A stretch of 64,000 nucleotides of DNA from Streptomyces sp. NBC_01224. Lineage in GTDB: Bacteria > Actinomycetota > Actinomycetes > Streptomycetales > Streptomycetaceae. This document shows positions 1 through 8,729 of this stretch, in pieces. Numbering within the stretch: position 1 is the stretch's first letter; each line of letters begins with the position of its first letter. Position numbers and translations under genes: made by a program. The stretch is from assembly GCF_036002945.1 (NCBI RefSeq), contig NZ_CP108529.1, positions 1,736,001 to 1,800,000 on the forward strand, written 5' to 3'. Under the pieces are notes generated by a model. The model made no database searches. It was not told the DNA's origin and worked only from the letters and a program-made list of their open reading frames with translations.

Positions 1-18
1 GTCCAAAGCTCCTCGACT

Positions 19-339
19 GTGCAGCAATTTCCGGGACTGCTGGAAGGCGCGCCCTGTCCGGTGCTCCTCGTACTTGGTGTGATGGCAGTGCTGTGGACAG
101 CCTGGGGCTGGTGGCTGCGGTACCGCATCTCCCGGCAGGCGATGAAGCGCGTCGATGGCAAGGATGTGCTTGACCTGTTCGAGGTGATCCATGGCACCGA
201 TTCCAAGTCCTGGTCAGGCCTACGCTGCGGGAGCCAGGGTCCGGGCGCTCAACGCTCCCGTGGTAACCCGCTGCTGGTCAGGGTCACACCGCCGAACGGA
301 GGATTCGTGCTCCTTTCCGCCTGTGCGTTCTCGCGGTGA
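19..339 (+). CDS. Possible small membrane protein
   Basis: A 106-codon frame opening with GTG. Residues about 13-34 are strongly hydrophobic (VLLVLGVMAVLWTAWGWWL) and are followed by a basic stretch (RYRISRQAMKR), which fits a single-pass membrane protein with a cytoplasmic C-terminus. The first 65 residues look like protein; the last 40 are rich in Pro, Gly and Arg and could be read-through of a frame whose true end has been lost. The start lies at the window edge, so the gene could begin earlier. No family recognised. Confidence 0.3.
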   Translation: MQQFPGLLEGAPCPVLLVLGVMAVLWTAWGWWLRYRISRQAMKRVDGKDVLDLFEVIHGTDSKSWSGLRCGSQGPGAQRSRGNPLLVRVTPPNGGFVLLSACAFSR

Positions 340-497
340 GGGCGGAGGGGCCGGTGTAGCGTCAGGGCCAGCTGTCATGGCTCCGAAGTACCCGTCGCCT
401 ACGGGCGGCCCTGCTGTTCAGAGTCATCGAGGGCCAGGGCGATCACCTCCGGCCCCACACGGTGCGGGGCCGGCTTCGAGTCCCCTTGGAGGACAAA

Positions 498-701
498 ATG
501 GCCAGCGGAACCGTCAAGTGGTTCAACGCGGAAAAGGGCTTCGGCTTTATTGAGCAGGACGGCGGCGGCCCGGACGTCTTCGCCCACTACTCGAACATCG
601 CCGCTCAGGGTTTCCGTGAGCTCCAGGAAGGTCAGAGGGTGAACTTCGACATCACCCAGGGCCAGAAGGGCCCTCAGGCGGAGAACATCACCCCTGCCTG
701 A
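498..701 (+). CDS. Cold-shock domain protein (CspA family)
   Basis: A 67-residue protein consisting of one cold-shock (OB-fold) domain. It carries the RNP1-type motif KGFGFI and the RNP2-type motif DVFAHYS, plus the N-terminal [13 protein letters not shown] signature. Proteins of this family bind single-stranded RNA and DNA and act as RNA chaperones in the cytoplasm, often induced by cold or constitutively abundant in actinomycetes. The ATG at 498 is preceded by GGAGGA at a normal distance, which decides it over an upstream in-frame ATG at 462. The gene stands alone and is followed directly by a strong terminator, so it is monocistronic. Confidence 0.95.
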   Translation: MASGTVKWFNAEKGFGFIEQDGGGPDVFAHYSNIAAQGFRELQEGQRVNFDITQGQKGPQAENITPA

Positions 702-766
702 GCCCTGACGCGCGACGCCCGCCCCGCGACACGCTCGCTGGGGCGGGATTCGTGCGTCAGGGCTCA
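699..766 (+). terminator. Rho-independent terminator after the cold-shock gene
   Basis: A 13-bp perfect inverted repeat (TGAGCCCTGACGC at 699-711 and its complement at 754-766) encloses a second one (CCCGCCCC at 718-725 with GGGGCGGG at 740-747). The outer left arm includes the stop codon of the cold-shock gene. No U-tract follows, as is common in Streptomyces. Confidence 0.75.
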
Positions 767-1173
767 GATCCGTTGCTATCCGGGAGCAGACGTCGGGTCC
801 AGCGTGAACCGGAACGCTCGAAGTACCTCGGACTGCACGAGAACCACCACCCTCCCCCACCCCTCATATGCTGCCCGTTCCGTCACGCGCCCGAGCCGGG
901 CAGCTCCCAGGGCTGCCAGTCCTATGGGGGGCGATGCGGCGGGGCGTCAGACCTGGTGACGGGTGGGGTCGACGGTGCACTGGGTCAGAGCCTTGGGACC
1001 CTCCTTCCCGGGCCGGAGGCGGCCCATCCAAAGCTGTTCAATGAAAGGCGCGGAACTTTTGCAGTACTGCAAGTGGACGATCCGGCGGATACCGGCCCGC
1101 GCATCGAGCTGTTGAAGGCTGCATGCCGTCCTCTCGCCGCCCTCGCCGCCGCCCTGTGCGGCCGCCTGTCGTC
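767..1173. other. Gene-free stretch
   Basis: No frame here has convincing protein character in either strand and no RNA gene, repeat or operator was recognised. Confidence 0.4.
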
Positions 1174-1675
1174 ACCCACCCCCACGCCCCGCTGACCCGC
1201 GAGTTCGCCACCCACCCGGCCACCTGCCATCAGGCGTTCCAGCTCGCGGTCGACTTCGGCTTCGTCGCTGCCGACGCCGTCGCGGACTTCCTCCCCCGAG
1301 GAGGTGCCCATCGCCCTGGTCAAGCGCCAGGAGTTCTGCGATTGCAGCCGGCTCGTACTGGACGGCCACGACCTCACCCGGAACGCCCTGAGCACCGTTG
1401 CCGCCGGCATGACCGCGTGCCAGGACCTGGTGCTGGCGGCGATCGACTACGCCCACCGCACCTTCGGATGCGCCGGCCTGAGCGCAATCCTCCATGAACT
1501 GACCGACAAGGCACGGGCGACGTTTGAGCCTCCAGCTCTCACCACCCTTCTGGACCGCGTCCGTGCGGCGCACAGGGCAGAGGACGGTCACGCAGGCCAC
1601 GACCGAGGCCCCGACGCTGTGACATGGCCGAGAACCGCCGCCTCATCCATGCCCGAGCTCATCCCGCGCTCCTGA
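1174..1675 (+). pseudogene. Probable frameshifted gene of unknown function
   Basis: Two adjoining segments in different frames look like parts of one protein. Frame 1 (about 1174-1300) reads HAPLTREFATHPATCHQAFQ and ends near ADAVADFLPRG. Frame 2 continues from about 1300 with EEVPIALVKRQEFCDCSRLV and runs to a stop at 1675. Neither alone has a good start and ribosome site. The C-terminal part is helical with ordinary composition until about residue 100. A single-base indel near 1300 would restore one reading frame. No family recognised; function unknown. Confidence 0.3.
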
Positions 1676-1853
1676 ACCACCGCAGGCTGCGCCGGGCAGC
1701 GCACGTGACCCCCAGCCACTCAGTACCTGACGCTGTCGGGGATCTTGGTTTCCGGTCTGTACGTGCATTGCGCGTAGTGGGAAGCTGGAGGGCCTGCGGC
1801 GGTCGGCCTGGTCCTCAGCCCCATGTGTTCCACTCACCTAAGGAGGATCGACC

Positions 1854-2375
1854 GTGGCCTCCGATCACGACCTGCTGTGGCGTCGCTGCGCGCACCTGGG
1901 CCGTGTCCTGCTGCCTGTGGTGGACCAGGAGGCGTGGCGCCAGGCCCGCCGCCACGAGCACCTGGGAGCCTGGGGCATCAACATCGTGGAAGGCGAGCGG
2001 CTGATCGAGGTATTTGCGGCCTTGGCCGCCCATGCCGTCGCGATCGACACTTCCGTATCTGCCGCAGAACTTGACGTCCTACCTCTGAGCGCGGTGGCTG
2101 ACGCGGCGACCGGTAAACGCGACTTCGAACTGCTCGCCGGACTCCCGGACACCTTCGCCGACGGCCGCGACGAACTGGCCGTCAAGGTCTTCCGGCTGTA
2201 CGCCTACAGGGGTGGGCAGTACAGCCTCCAGCTCATCCGACTGGGCACGGAACTGCGCCGTGCGCTGATCGTCCTCGCCGAACGCTCGCGAATGCCATCC
2301 CCCACGTGCGGGCACGTCTTCTTCTGGGCGGCTGCAGCTGGCCTGTCCAGTGATCACGGAGACCAGATGAGCTGA
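1854..2375 (+). CDS. Hypothetical protein
   Basis: A 173-residue soluble protein starting with GTG after a strong AAGGAGG at 1840-1846. It is largely alpha-helical with no transmembrane segment and no motif I can assign. The last 25 residues (from about SPTCGHVFFW) differ in character and run toward the IS1182 remnant that begins about 100 bp downstream, so the C-terminus may have been altered by that insertion. It has no clear operon partner. Function unknown. Confidence 0.6.
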   Translation: MASDHDLLWRRCAHLGRVLLPVVDQEAWRQARRHEHLGAWGINIVEGERLIEVFAALAAHAVAIDTSVSAAELDVLPLSAVADAATGKRDFELLAGLPDTFADGRDELAVKVFRLYAYRGGQYSLQLIRLGTELRRALIVLAERSRMPSPTCGHVFFWAAAAGLSSDHGDQMS

Positions 2376-2472
2376 GGTCACGCTCCCGGCCGCAGGTTGG
2401 AGGCTGGTCCTTCGCCGGAATCGGCTTTGGCAGGTTCCGGGGCAAGGTGGTGGGCACCACCGAGTGATCAAG

Positions 2473-3210
2473 TCAGTCTGCGGGGTGGGTGGCAACGCGC
2501 CAGGACCGGGGTCGCGGGATGTGCTGCCAGTCGAGGAAGTCCTGGAGAGCGGTTGGGTTCCGGGGCTGCCGAGGTGGTGCTGGCGGCAGGTGGGTACTGA
2601 TGCGTTCGAGGTTGATCGCGATGGCGGTCAGGACGTGCTGGACGTGAGCCTTGTCCTGGCTGCGGTAGCGGCATTGGCGCATGCCGTGGCCGTTGACGAA
2701 CTCGCCGATCGTGCTCTCGATGGCAGCCCGCAGCGAGTACCGCGACAGCCACTCCTGGGTCTGCTGCTCAGTCCGGGCCTCGGACTGGATGTCGTAGAGA
2801 TCGCGCGGCAGGAAGGACACCTTCCGGGCGTCGGTGCGGGTGCAGGCGGTCTTCACCGGGCACTGGCGGCAGTCATCTGGGGAGAACTCGACGTTGGCGT
2901 AGGGCGCGAGGGAGGGTGGCGTCGACCACCGGCGGCTCACCTTGCCCTGTGGGCAGGTGACCTGCTTTGCGTCCCAGTCGATGTTGAAAGCTTCACGGTG
3001 GAAGACGGTGCCCTTGCGGGACTGGCGGGTGCTCCTGGCCCGGATCGGTCCGACCAGGCCAACACCGTGTTCGCGGGCGACTTGCTGCTTGAGTGCGACG
3101 GAGAGATATCCGCCGTCGACGAAATGCTCCTTCGACAGCAGGTCTCGATGCTGGAGGTTGGCCAGGATGCCGGCGAGTGCCTTGGTGGCGCCGATCGCGC
3201 CACCGAGCAG
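2473..3210 (-). pseudogene. IS1182-family transposase, C-terminal fragment
   Basis: About 245 residues match the C-terminal half of IS1182-type DDE transposases: HFVDGGYLS (one catalytic Asp region), VGLVGPIRARSTRQ, the Cys-rich block CRQCPVKTACTR, and the conserved RAAIESTIGEFVNGHGMRQCRYR with its catalytic Glu. The reading frame stays open further upstream to 3513 but that part is antisense to another transposase fragment and is not homologous sequence. The N-terminal half is missing, so the protein cannot transpose the element. Confidence 0.8.
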
Positions 3211-3261
3211 GCATGCCCGGTCCGCACCCGAGCCAGCACCGCCGCCGATCCCAGCCGAGGC

Positions 3262-3673
3262 GACTTTCCTCCTCACCCACCCCGTCCTGACCGGCCTGAC
3301 ACGCGAGGAGTTCGACCAGCTCGTGCTCCAACTCGAACCGTGCCGCCAGATCCTGGCCGAGGCCCAGCGCCAGAGCGAAGGGCGGGACCGGCGCGGCCGC
3401 AACCCCGGATTCGGCATCCTCGACCACCACCGCGTCCTGGTCGCCGTACTCAGAAGCCGCAACACCGTCACCCTGACCCTGATGGGCAAGATCCTCGGAC
3501 ACGACCGCAACACGCTGAGCTACCACGCCATGACGAGCAGGCCACTGCTGGCCTTCGCAGGAACCGACCTCACCCCCACACTCACCCCACAGACGCATCC
3601 ACCACGCACACTCGAAGCTCCGCAAAAGGTGATCAACGACCACGACAACAAGATCAAAACAGGCAGTAGTTGA
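3262..3673 (+). pseudogene. IS5-like transposase, N-terminal fragment
   Basis: The segment beginning FLLTHPVLTGLTREEFDQLV and including the helix-turn-helix region GKILGHDRNTLSYHAM resembles the N-terminal DNA-binding part of IS5-group transposases that carry an HTH before the DDE domain. There is no start codon with a ribosome site, and the frame stops at 3673 without any catalytic domain. It abuts the oppositely oriented IS1182 fragment at about 3210-3260, which suggests one element inserted into or recombined with the other and both then decayed. Confidence 0.6.
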
Positions 3674-3684
3674 TTGACGGCTCC

Positions 3685-3990
3685 TCACCAGCGCGTCTCT
3701 CCCGCGAAATACCGGGCTGCCTTGCGGAGGATGTCCCGCTCCTCCTCCAGCTCGCAGATCCTCTTCCTCGCGACGGCCAGCTCCGCCTGAACCCCGTCAC
3801 CCTCAGGCCGCGACGCCGTCGCAGGTGTGGAGTGAGCGCCGGACCGGCGTCCGTCAGCGGCCCGGATCCAGTTCCGCAGCGTCTCGGTGTTCACTCCAAG
3901 GTCGGTGGCGACCGACTTGATCGTCGCTCCTGGACGGGACCGGTACAACGCGACCGCGTCCGCCTTGAACTCGGCGGGGTAGTGCTTCAT
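3685..3990 (-). CDS. IS3-family transposase OrfA, orphan
   Basis: A 101-residue protein beginning MKHYPAEFKADAVALYRSRP. It has the HTH_Tnp_1 fold, with helix-turn-helix near TIKSVATDLGVNTETLRNWI, followed by a leucine-zipper-like coiled coil (ELAVARKRICELEEERDILRK). This is OrfA of IS3 elements. The matching OrfB should follow downstream on the minus strand, but a plus-strand transposase fragment is there instead, so the element is truncated and cannot make the OrfAB transposase. Confidence 0.8.
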   Translation of the reverse strand: MKHYPAEFKADAVALYRSRPGATIKSVATDLGVNTETLRNWIRAADGRRSGAHSTPATASRPEGDGVQAELAVARKRICELEEERDILRKAARYFAGETRW

Positions 3991-4009
3991 CCCCACAGGG
4001 ACTCCTTCT

Positions 4010-4371
4010 CCTGTTCCCGAACCGCTCGCGGAACTCCTGTCCCGCTGGATCGACAGCCGGGACAACATGAACACCGCGACCAACCACGCCTGCCGGTGGC
4101 TGTTCCCGGGCCACCGAGCCGGGCAACCGCTCCACCCCGACGTCCTTGCGGCCCTCCTCAACGACATCGGCATCCCCACCACCGCCGGCCGCACCGCTGC
4201 GATCCGGCAGCACGTGCTGGAGATGCCTGCCCCGGTCGTCGCGGAGGCTCTGAGCTACCACCGGGTGACCACGGCCAAGCTGGCTCCGAGGCCGGAGGCA
4301 CCTGGAGCCGATACGCCTCTGGCAACCACTGGCGGTCGCCACCAGGCTGGACCCCACGGGGCACCACCTGA
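4010..4371 (+). pseudogene. Tyrosine recombinase, C-terminal fragment
   Basis: The frame reads LLSRWIDSRDNMNTATNHAC, then LFPGHRAGQPLHPDVLAALL and AGRTAAIRQHVLEMPAPVV, features of Streptomyces site-specific integrases of the phage-integrase family. After about 4275 the homologous sequence moves to another frame, which supplies GGTWSRYASGNH with the region of the catalytic Tyr. A one-base deletion near 4275 therefore splits the gene, and the N-terminal and core domains are absent. It is a relic of an integrative element. Confidence 0.6.
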
Positions 4372-4393
4372 ACCTGCGGGTCGATTGAACCTG

Positions 4394-4750
4394 CTACTCC
4401 GCAGGAAGGGGACTCAACGGAATCTCCATCAACTCCCAACGGGTGAAGGTCAGCAGAGCCTCGCCAGTGATCTCCTCAAGCCGGTCGAAGTCCTCCGGCA
4501 GCACGTCGAGCAGGAAGTGCTCGACTTCCCGATCGGCCCGCTTGATCAGGACGAGGCAGCGATAACAGAGCTTGGGAGGACGCTCAAGAAGGATCGCTCG
4601 CAGAGAACCCGTCGCATCGTGCGTCAGGTACTGATCAAGCCATCCAGGCTCACGCCCCCTGCCGAGGTTGAGGCGCTCGCTCTTCGAACTCAGTCCCACG
4701 AGGTCCTGCTTACTCACACGCTTGATCGCATTGGGCACCTTCTCCGGCAT
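4394..4750 (-). CDS. Hypothetical protein
   Basis: A 118-residue, mixed charged protein with no membrane segment and no recognisable motif; the middle contains YRCLVLIKRADREVEHFLLD and the C-terminus is acidic and helical. The ATG lies 10 bp from the end of the IS481 relic upstream and has only a weak ribosome site, so the 5' part may have been changed by that insertion. Its codon use is less G+C extreme than core genes nearby. Function unknown. Confidence 0.5.
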   Translation of the reverse strand: MPEKVPNAIKRVSKQDLVGLSSKSERLNLGRGREPGWLDQYLTHDATGSLRAILLERPPKLCYRCLVLIKRADREVEHFLLDVLPEDFDRLEEITGEALLTFTRWELMEIPLSPLPAE

Positions 4751-4759
4751 GAGAGCAGG

Positions 4760-5760
4760 TTAGCTGTAGGAGGCCAGGACATTACTGACGCCCTGGCGTA
4801 GCCGCCACGCAGGAGGTTCTCCATCAGCGGCGCTGTGGGGGCGGTGGAAGTTGTAGTGGATGTTCCAGATCGCGAGCGCTTCTCGACGCTGGTTTTCGGA
4901 TGCCCAGGCGCGGGCGTAGAAGAACTCCTCGGCAAGGATGGGTTGTATCTCTCCACCTTCCCGTTGTGTCGAGGCGTGTACGGGGTGATCCGCTGGTGGC
5001 GTGACCCGAGCAGGGCCCGAGCGAATGCGTCAGCGCGGTAGCAGACACCGTTGTCGGTCACGACTCGCTCGATGTGGGTGATGCCGTGGGCAGCGAACCA
5101 GACTCGCGCCGGGTGGAGGAACGCGACGGCAGTGGCCGCCTTCTCGTCGGGGAGCTCTTCGGTGTAGGCGAGCCTGGAGTGCCCGTCGATGGCGGAATGG
5201 AGGTACACGTAGCCGCCGCGCTCGCTCTTGCCCTTGCGGCGCTCGACTGCCTTTGCTTGTTGACTTCCGCGACCGTGGATACGCCAGCCACCACCGTCGG
5301 GGATCCGGCCGGCCTTCTTCACGTCCACGTGCACCATGTGGCCGGGCCGTCGAGCAGTGATCGTCCGCAGCTCTCGGTTGGTCTTGCCGTTGGGGTCGAT
5401 GAACTTCCGCCGGTTCAGACCGAGGGCGGCCAGGTGGCGGGTGACCGTGCGGCGCGAGATCACAATCCCGTCGACGGCGAGCTCGTGGGCGATGCGAGTG
5501 GCCGACCACTTGTGGGCACGCCGCATCTCCTCAATGCGTGTGACCACGTCGACTGGTGTCGCACTCGGCTGATGGTGCGGCGCCGAGCTTCGATCAACCA
5601 ACCCGAGTTCGCCGTGTCGCCGGTGCCGGTTCACCCACTTCGACGCCGTTGCTCGGGAAATCCCCATCTCTGCGGCAACATGCGCGATCGGACGAGTCTT
5701 GCAACGTTCGATCAATCGGCGGCGACCCTCCACGGACAATGGTGCGTTCGCGTGGTTCAT
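4760..5760 (-). pseudogene. IS481-family transposase with a frameshift
   Basis: The first 270 residues read cleanly from MNHANAPLSVEGRRRLIERC: HTH region (AHVAAEMGISRATASKWVNR), second HTH (ISRRTVTRHLAALGL), and the rve/DDE core with HVDVKK, VTDNGVCYR and the start of the HNGKVERYN block. At about 4940 one base is missing; reading one frame over restores the expected ILAEEFFYARAWASENQ and NIHYNFHRPHS, ending at TAA (4762-4760). The gene start overlaps the stop of the upstream ketosynthase (ATGA). Non-functional unless the shift is suppressed or is a sequencing error. Confidence 0.85.
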
Positions 5761-7019
5761 GGTGTCGTCGAGACCGTACGGGACGCGTGGTGCCGTGCGC
5801 CGGTGACGATGAGTGAGACGTTCTGTCCGCCGAAGCCGAAGGAATTGCTGAGCACGGCCTCCTGGGGGACGTCTCGTCGCTCTGCGACGACATCGAGATC
5901 GATGTCGGGCCCGACGCCGGCCGCGGTGAGGTTGCGGGTCGGCGGGATGACGCCGTGCTCCACACTGAGGACGGCGATGAGCGCCTCGATCGCACCAGCC
6001 GCGCCAAAGAGATGACCGAGTGCCGCCTTGGGGGCTGTCACGGTAGCGCGGCCGAAGACCTCCCCGATCGCGTGCGCCTCGGCGACGTCGCCGACCGGGG
6101 TTCCGGTGGCGTGGGCGTTGATGTGGCTGATCTGCTCGGGAGCCAAACCGGCTTGTGCAAGGGCCTTCCGCATGGCGGAGACCTGACCGGAACCGTCGGG
6201 AGCGGGTGCCGTGATGTGGTGTGCGTCGGCGGCGATGCCGGCTCCCGCGAGCACCGCGTGGACGCGCGCACACCGGGCGCTGGCATGCTCAGCGCTTTCG
6301 AGCACCACGACAGCGGCGCCTTCACTGAGGACGAATCCGCTGCGGTCCGCGGCGAACGGCCGGGACGCTGAAGCGGGTTCGGCGGTGTACCGCGACAGTG
6401 CTTGTGCCTGGACGAAGCCGGCGACGGTGATCGGGGTGATCGCGGCCTCGGTCCCGCCCGCGATGACCACGTCCGCCTCGCCGGCACGGATGAGCCTGGC
6501 CCCCAGGGCGATCGCCTCGGCACCGGAAGAGCACGCCGAGACAGGCGTGTAGACCCCGGCCCGTGCGCCGTATTCGATACTGATCAGCGCCGCCGCCGCA
6601 TTGGGCATGAGCATCGGTACCGTGCGTGGCGAGACGCGCCGCGTCCCGGCCGCCTCCAGTACGTCGTCTTCCTTCAGCAGCGTCCGTACGCCCCCGATGC
6701 CCGTGCCGATCGCTGATGCGAGCCGGTCCGGGTCGACCCGCGGGGCACCGGCATCGGCCCAGGCTTCGGCCGCCGCGGTGAAGGCTGCCTGCTGCGAGCG
6801 GTCGAGCCGCCTGGCCTGCACCGGCAGCAGCGACTCGGCGGGGTCGATCGCCATCGTCCCCGCGACGGTGTCGGGAAGGCCAGCATCCTCGTGGCCGCGC
6901 AGGACGCCGCCGCGGATGCCCGACTTGCCGGCAAGCAGGGCTTTCCAGGTGGACTCCACGTCTCCACCGAGTGGTGTGATCGCGCCGAGTCCGGTCACGA
7001 CGACTTCAGTCCGGTGCAT
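5757..7019 (-). CDS. Beta-ketoacyl-ACP synthase II (FabF-type)
   Basis: A 420-residue thiolase-fold condensing enzyme that would extend an acyl chain using malonyl-ACP. It has the complete Cys-His-His triad: the nucleophile in SACSSGAEA, HATGTPVGD, and KAALGHLFGAAGA. The C-terminal glycine loop SFGFGGQNVS is present. The ATG at 7019 is preferred over the one at 7025 because AAAGG (7033-7029) is then 9 bases away rather than 3. The last ten or so residues (ASRTVSTTP) look atypical, and the stop overlaps the IS481 start, so the native C-terminus may have been replaced. It is divergent from a TetR gene with two operator-like palindromes between them. No acyl carrier protein or tailoring genes adjoin it. 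Confidence 0.85.
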   Translation of the reverse strand: MHRTEVVVTGLGAITPLGGDVESTWKALLAGKSGIRGGVLRGHEDAGLPDTVAGTMAIDPAESLLPVQARRLDRSQQAAFTAAAEAWADAGAPRVDPDRLASAIGTGIGGVRTLLKEDDVLEAAGTRRVSPRTVPMLMPNAAAALISIEYGARAGVYTPVSACSSGAEAIALGARLIRAGEADVVIAGGTEAAITPITVAGFVQAQALSRYTAEPASASRPFAADRSGFVLSEGAAVVVLESAEHASARCARVHAVLAGAGIAADAHHITAPAPDGSGQVSAMRKALAQAGLAPEQISHINAHATGTPVGDVAEAHAIGEVFGRATVTAPKAALGHLFGAAGAIEALIAVLSVEHGVIPPTRNLTAAGVGPDIDLDVVAERRDVPQEAVLSNSFGFGGQNVSLIVTGARHHASRTVSTTP

Positions 7020-7034
7020 GCCCATCAACCTTTC

Positions 7035-7079
7035 TTGTATGCGATACAAGCGAACAGAGTCTTGTTGTATCACATACAA
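7035..7079. promoter_or_regulatory. Twin TetR-type operators in the divergent promoter
   Basis: Two 15-bp palindromes share the arms TTGTAT and ATACAA: TTGTATGCGATACAA at 7035-7049 and TTGTATCACATACAA at 7065-7079. Their centres are 30 bp apart, close to three helical turns, so two dimers would bind one face of the DNA. The second ends 7 bp before the tetR GTG codon and the first lies 15 bp before the ketosynthase ATG. This placement predicts repression of both genes, with autoregulation. Confidence 0.8.
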
Positions 7080-7086
7080 TTTGGGT

Positions 7087-7704
7087 GTGGAGAAGAAGCG
7101 AACCGAAGCTCGGTCAACGTCGGCTCGGTCGCGTGACCGCGGTCGCGCGACGAGGCTCCGGCTGATTGAGGCAACTGCACGGCTCTGCAAGGAGCGGCCC
7201 GGCGCTGAGGTGAGCGTCGCGGAGATCGCGAACGCGGCAGGCGTCTTCCCCAATCAGGTCACCTACTACTTCGGCTCCAAGGACTCGCTGCTCGTGCACG
7301 CCGCCTTTCTCGGCTTGCTGCACGACGCCCGACGGATTGAGCGCATCGGTCGCCAAGCCCCCGATGCGGCGACATTTAGGCGCAACATCGCCCGCGCCGT
7401 ACTGGCCATGCCCTCGCTCCCGTCAGTCGCGCGAGCACTCGCCGCCGGGATCTCCAAGCCCGAACTCGCCCCCGTGGTCGACCGGCACCTCCAGTTGCTA
7501 TTCCGGCAATCCGAGCGCTTCGTGAGCCAGCTCATCGACGGTCGCGGCTGGAGGGCCCGTCGACCGCTCAACGTGGAGGTCAGGACGTTCTGGAGCACCG
7601 CGCTCGGCGCAGTGCTGCTCGTCCGGGCCGGGGCACACGGCACTGTCACCGACCTCGACCTCGCCGGAGCATTGACCATCCACGACGAACCCGATCCCGG
7701 TTAG
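7087..7704 (+). CDS. TetR-family transcriptional regulator
   Basis: A 205-residue regulator. The N-terminal TetR DNA-binding domain is clear: RLRLIEATARLCKERPGAEV, then SVAEIANAAGVFPNQVTYYF and GSKDSLLVHA. The C-terminal ligand-binding part (about 70-205) is helical and has no assignable ligand class. The start is taken as GTG 7087, giving the basic N-terminus VEKKRTEARSTSARSRDRGR; upstream in-frame codons would run through the operators. It very likely binds the palindromes at 7035-7079 and controls the divergent FabF-type gene; an acyl-CoA or fatty-acid-like ligand is a guess from context. Confidence 0.85.
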   Translation: MEKKRTEARSTSARSRDRGRATRLRLIEATARLCKERPGAEVSVAEIANAAGVFPNQVTYYFGSKDSLLVHAAFLGLLHDARRIERIGRQAPDAATFRRNIARAVLAMPSLPSVARALAAGISKPELAPVVDRHLQLLFRQSERFVSQLIDGRGWRARRPLNVEVRTFWSTALGAVLLVRAGAHGTVTDLDLAGALTIHDEPDPG

Positions 7705-8057
7705 CTCAGTCGAACAGGCCGGCGACGACGAGCGCGGTTCCCGCCCGACGGTGGCCTTGTCGCGGTCGGCATGTTCGCCGTCGCCGACGAACTCCACTGC
7801 TGCGGCTAGTGCAAGGCGTCAAGAACCTGCTTGCCAGCAACAGTTAGCCATCAACGGCCAGAACGCGAGCCGCTGCACAGGACAGAACACAGACAGTGAC
7901 TGCACTTGACGCTTGGGCAGCAGTACCCGCGACAGTTGAATACGCGAGCCCGCCAGTACCGAGGCCGTACCAGGCCGCCGCGCGGTGCTTCCCCGTCCCC
8001 CGGCCTTGGCGGTTGGGGACGGCGCGAGGGAGGCTGGAGAGGGGGCAGGAGGCCGTC
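7705..8057. other. Gene-free stretch
   Basis: No convincing coding frame between the tetR stop and the next gene. The last 20 bases hold the purine-rich ribosome site for the gene at 8058. No repeat or RNA recognised. Confidence 0.4.
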
Positions 8058-8729
8058 ATGCGCGTCCAGGACATCCGGATCGGCGAGACCTACCAGGTCA
8101 AGGTCCCCCAGCGACTGCCGCCGGCCCTCCGCCACCGTATCCCCCGCACCCATGCCGACTTCGCCGCCGACATGCGACTGAACCTGCGCCGCGGCGACCG
8201 CTTCGACCTCACCGTCACCGGTACCGACCCCGAGGGCGCCACCGTCGACGGCTACGAGGCCACCACCACCAACCGGGTCACCCTGCGCCTCACCGCCGAC
8301 CAGATCGAACTTCTGGACCTCCCCGCCGGCCCCGAGTACGAGATCGACGGCTTCGTCACCGACACCGACGGCAACGAGGTCACCCTCCCCGCCGCCACCA
8401 CCTACACCGTCCTGCCCGCCGTCTGGCTGCATCCCCTCGAAGAACCCGTCCCCCTCGCCCCCAGCACCGCCCGGTTCTACCGCGCCCGGGTACAGGCACA
8501 GGCCACCGGGATGACGGCCCAGGACGTTGCTCGCGCTGCTGAGGACGCACAGGAATACCAGCGCGACATCGCCGGGCAGGCACTGGACAGCTACCGAGCC
8601 GAGGAATGGCTCCGCACCGCCGAAGTGGAACACCAGGAATGGCTCCGGATCTCAGCACTCATGACAGACAAGACAATGAAGACGTACGCCCCGCAGAACG
8701 ACCCGCAAGGAATGACACCCCACTCCTGA
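8058..8729 (+). CDS. Hypothetical protein
   Basis: A 223-residue soluble protein starting MRVQDIRIGETYQVKVPQRL, with AGGGGGCAGGAGG just upstream. The first 130 residues are beta-rich with repeated short strands (RFDLTVTGTDPEGATVDGYE, EYEIDGFVTDTDGNEVTL), suggesting a beta-barrel or SH3-like module. The rest is a charged helical tail (AEDAQEYQRDIAGQALDSYR) that could form a coiled coil. No catalytic motif or signal peptide. It stands alone. I do not recognise a named family. Confidence 0.65.
   Translation: MRVQDIRIGETYQVKVPQRLPPALRHRIPRTHADFAADMRLNLRRGDRFDLTVTGTDPEGATVDGYEATTTNRVTLRLTADQIELLDLPAGPEYEIDGFVTDTDGNEVTLPAATTYTVLPAVWLHPLEEPVPLAPSTARFYRARVQAQATGMTAQDVARAAEDAQEYQRDIAGQALDSYRAEEWLRTAEVEHQEWLRISALMTDKTMKTYAPQNDPQGMTPHS

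Noticed and set aside
399..860. Long minus-strand frame opposite the cold-shock gene
   Set aside because: It is antisense to a certain gene, Arg/Ala/Gly-rich and has no ribosome site; typical of high-GC shadow frames.
2993..3688. Minus-strand frame rich in Val/Asp opposite the IS5-like fragment
   Set aside because: Shadow of the plus-strand transposase fragment and of the IS1182 relic; no independent protein features.
5757..7019. FabF-type gene as part of a polyketide or fatty-acid gene cluster
   Set aside because: No ACP, ketoreductase, acyltransferase or chain-length factor is adjacent; the neighbours are mobile-element relics and a regulator.
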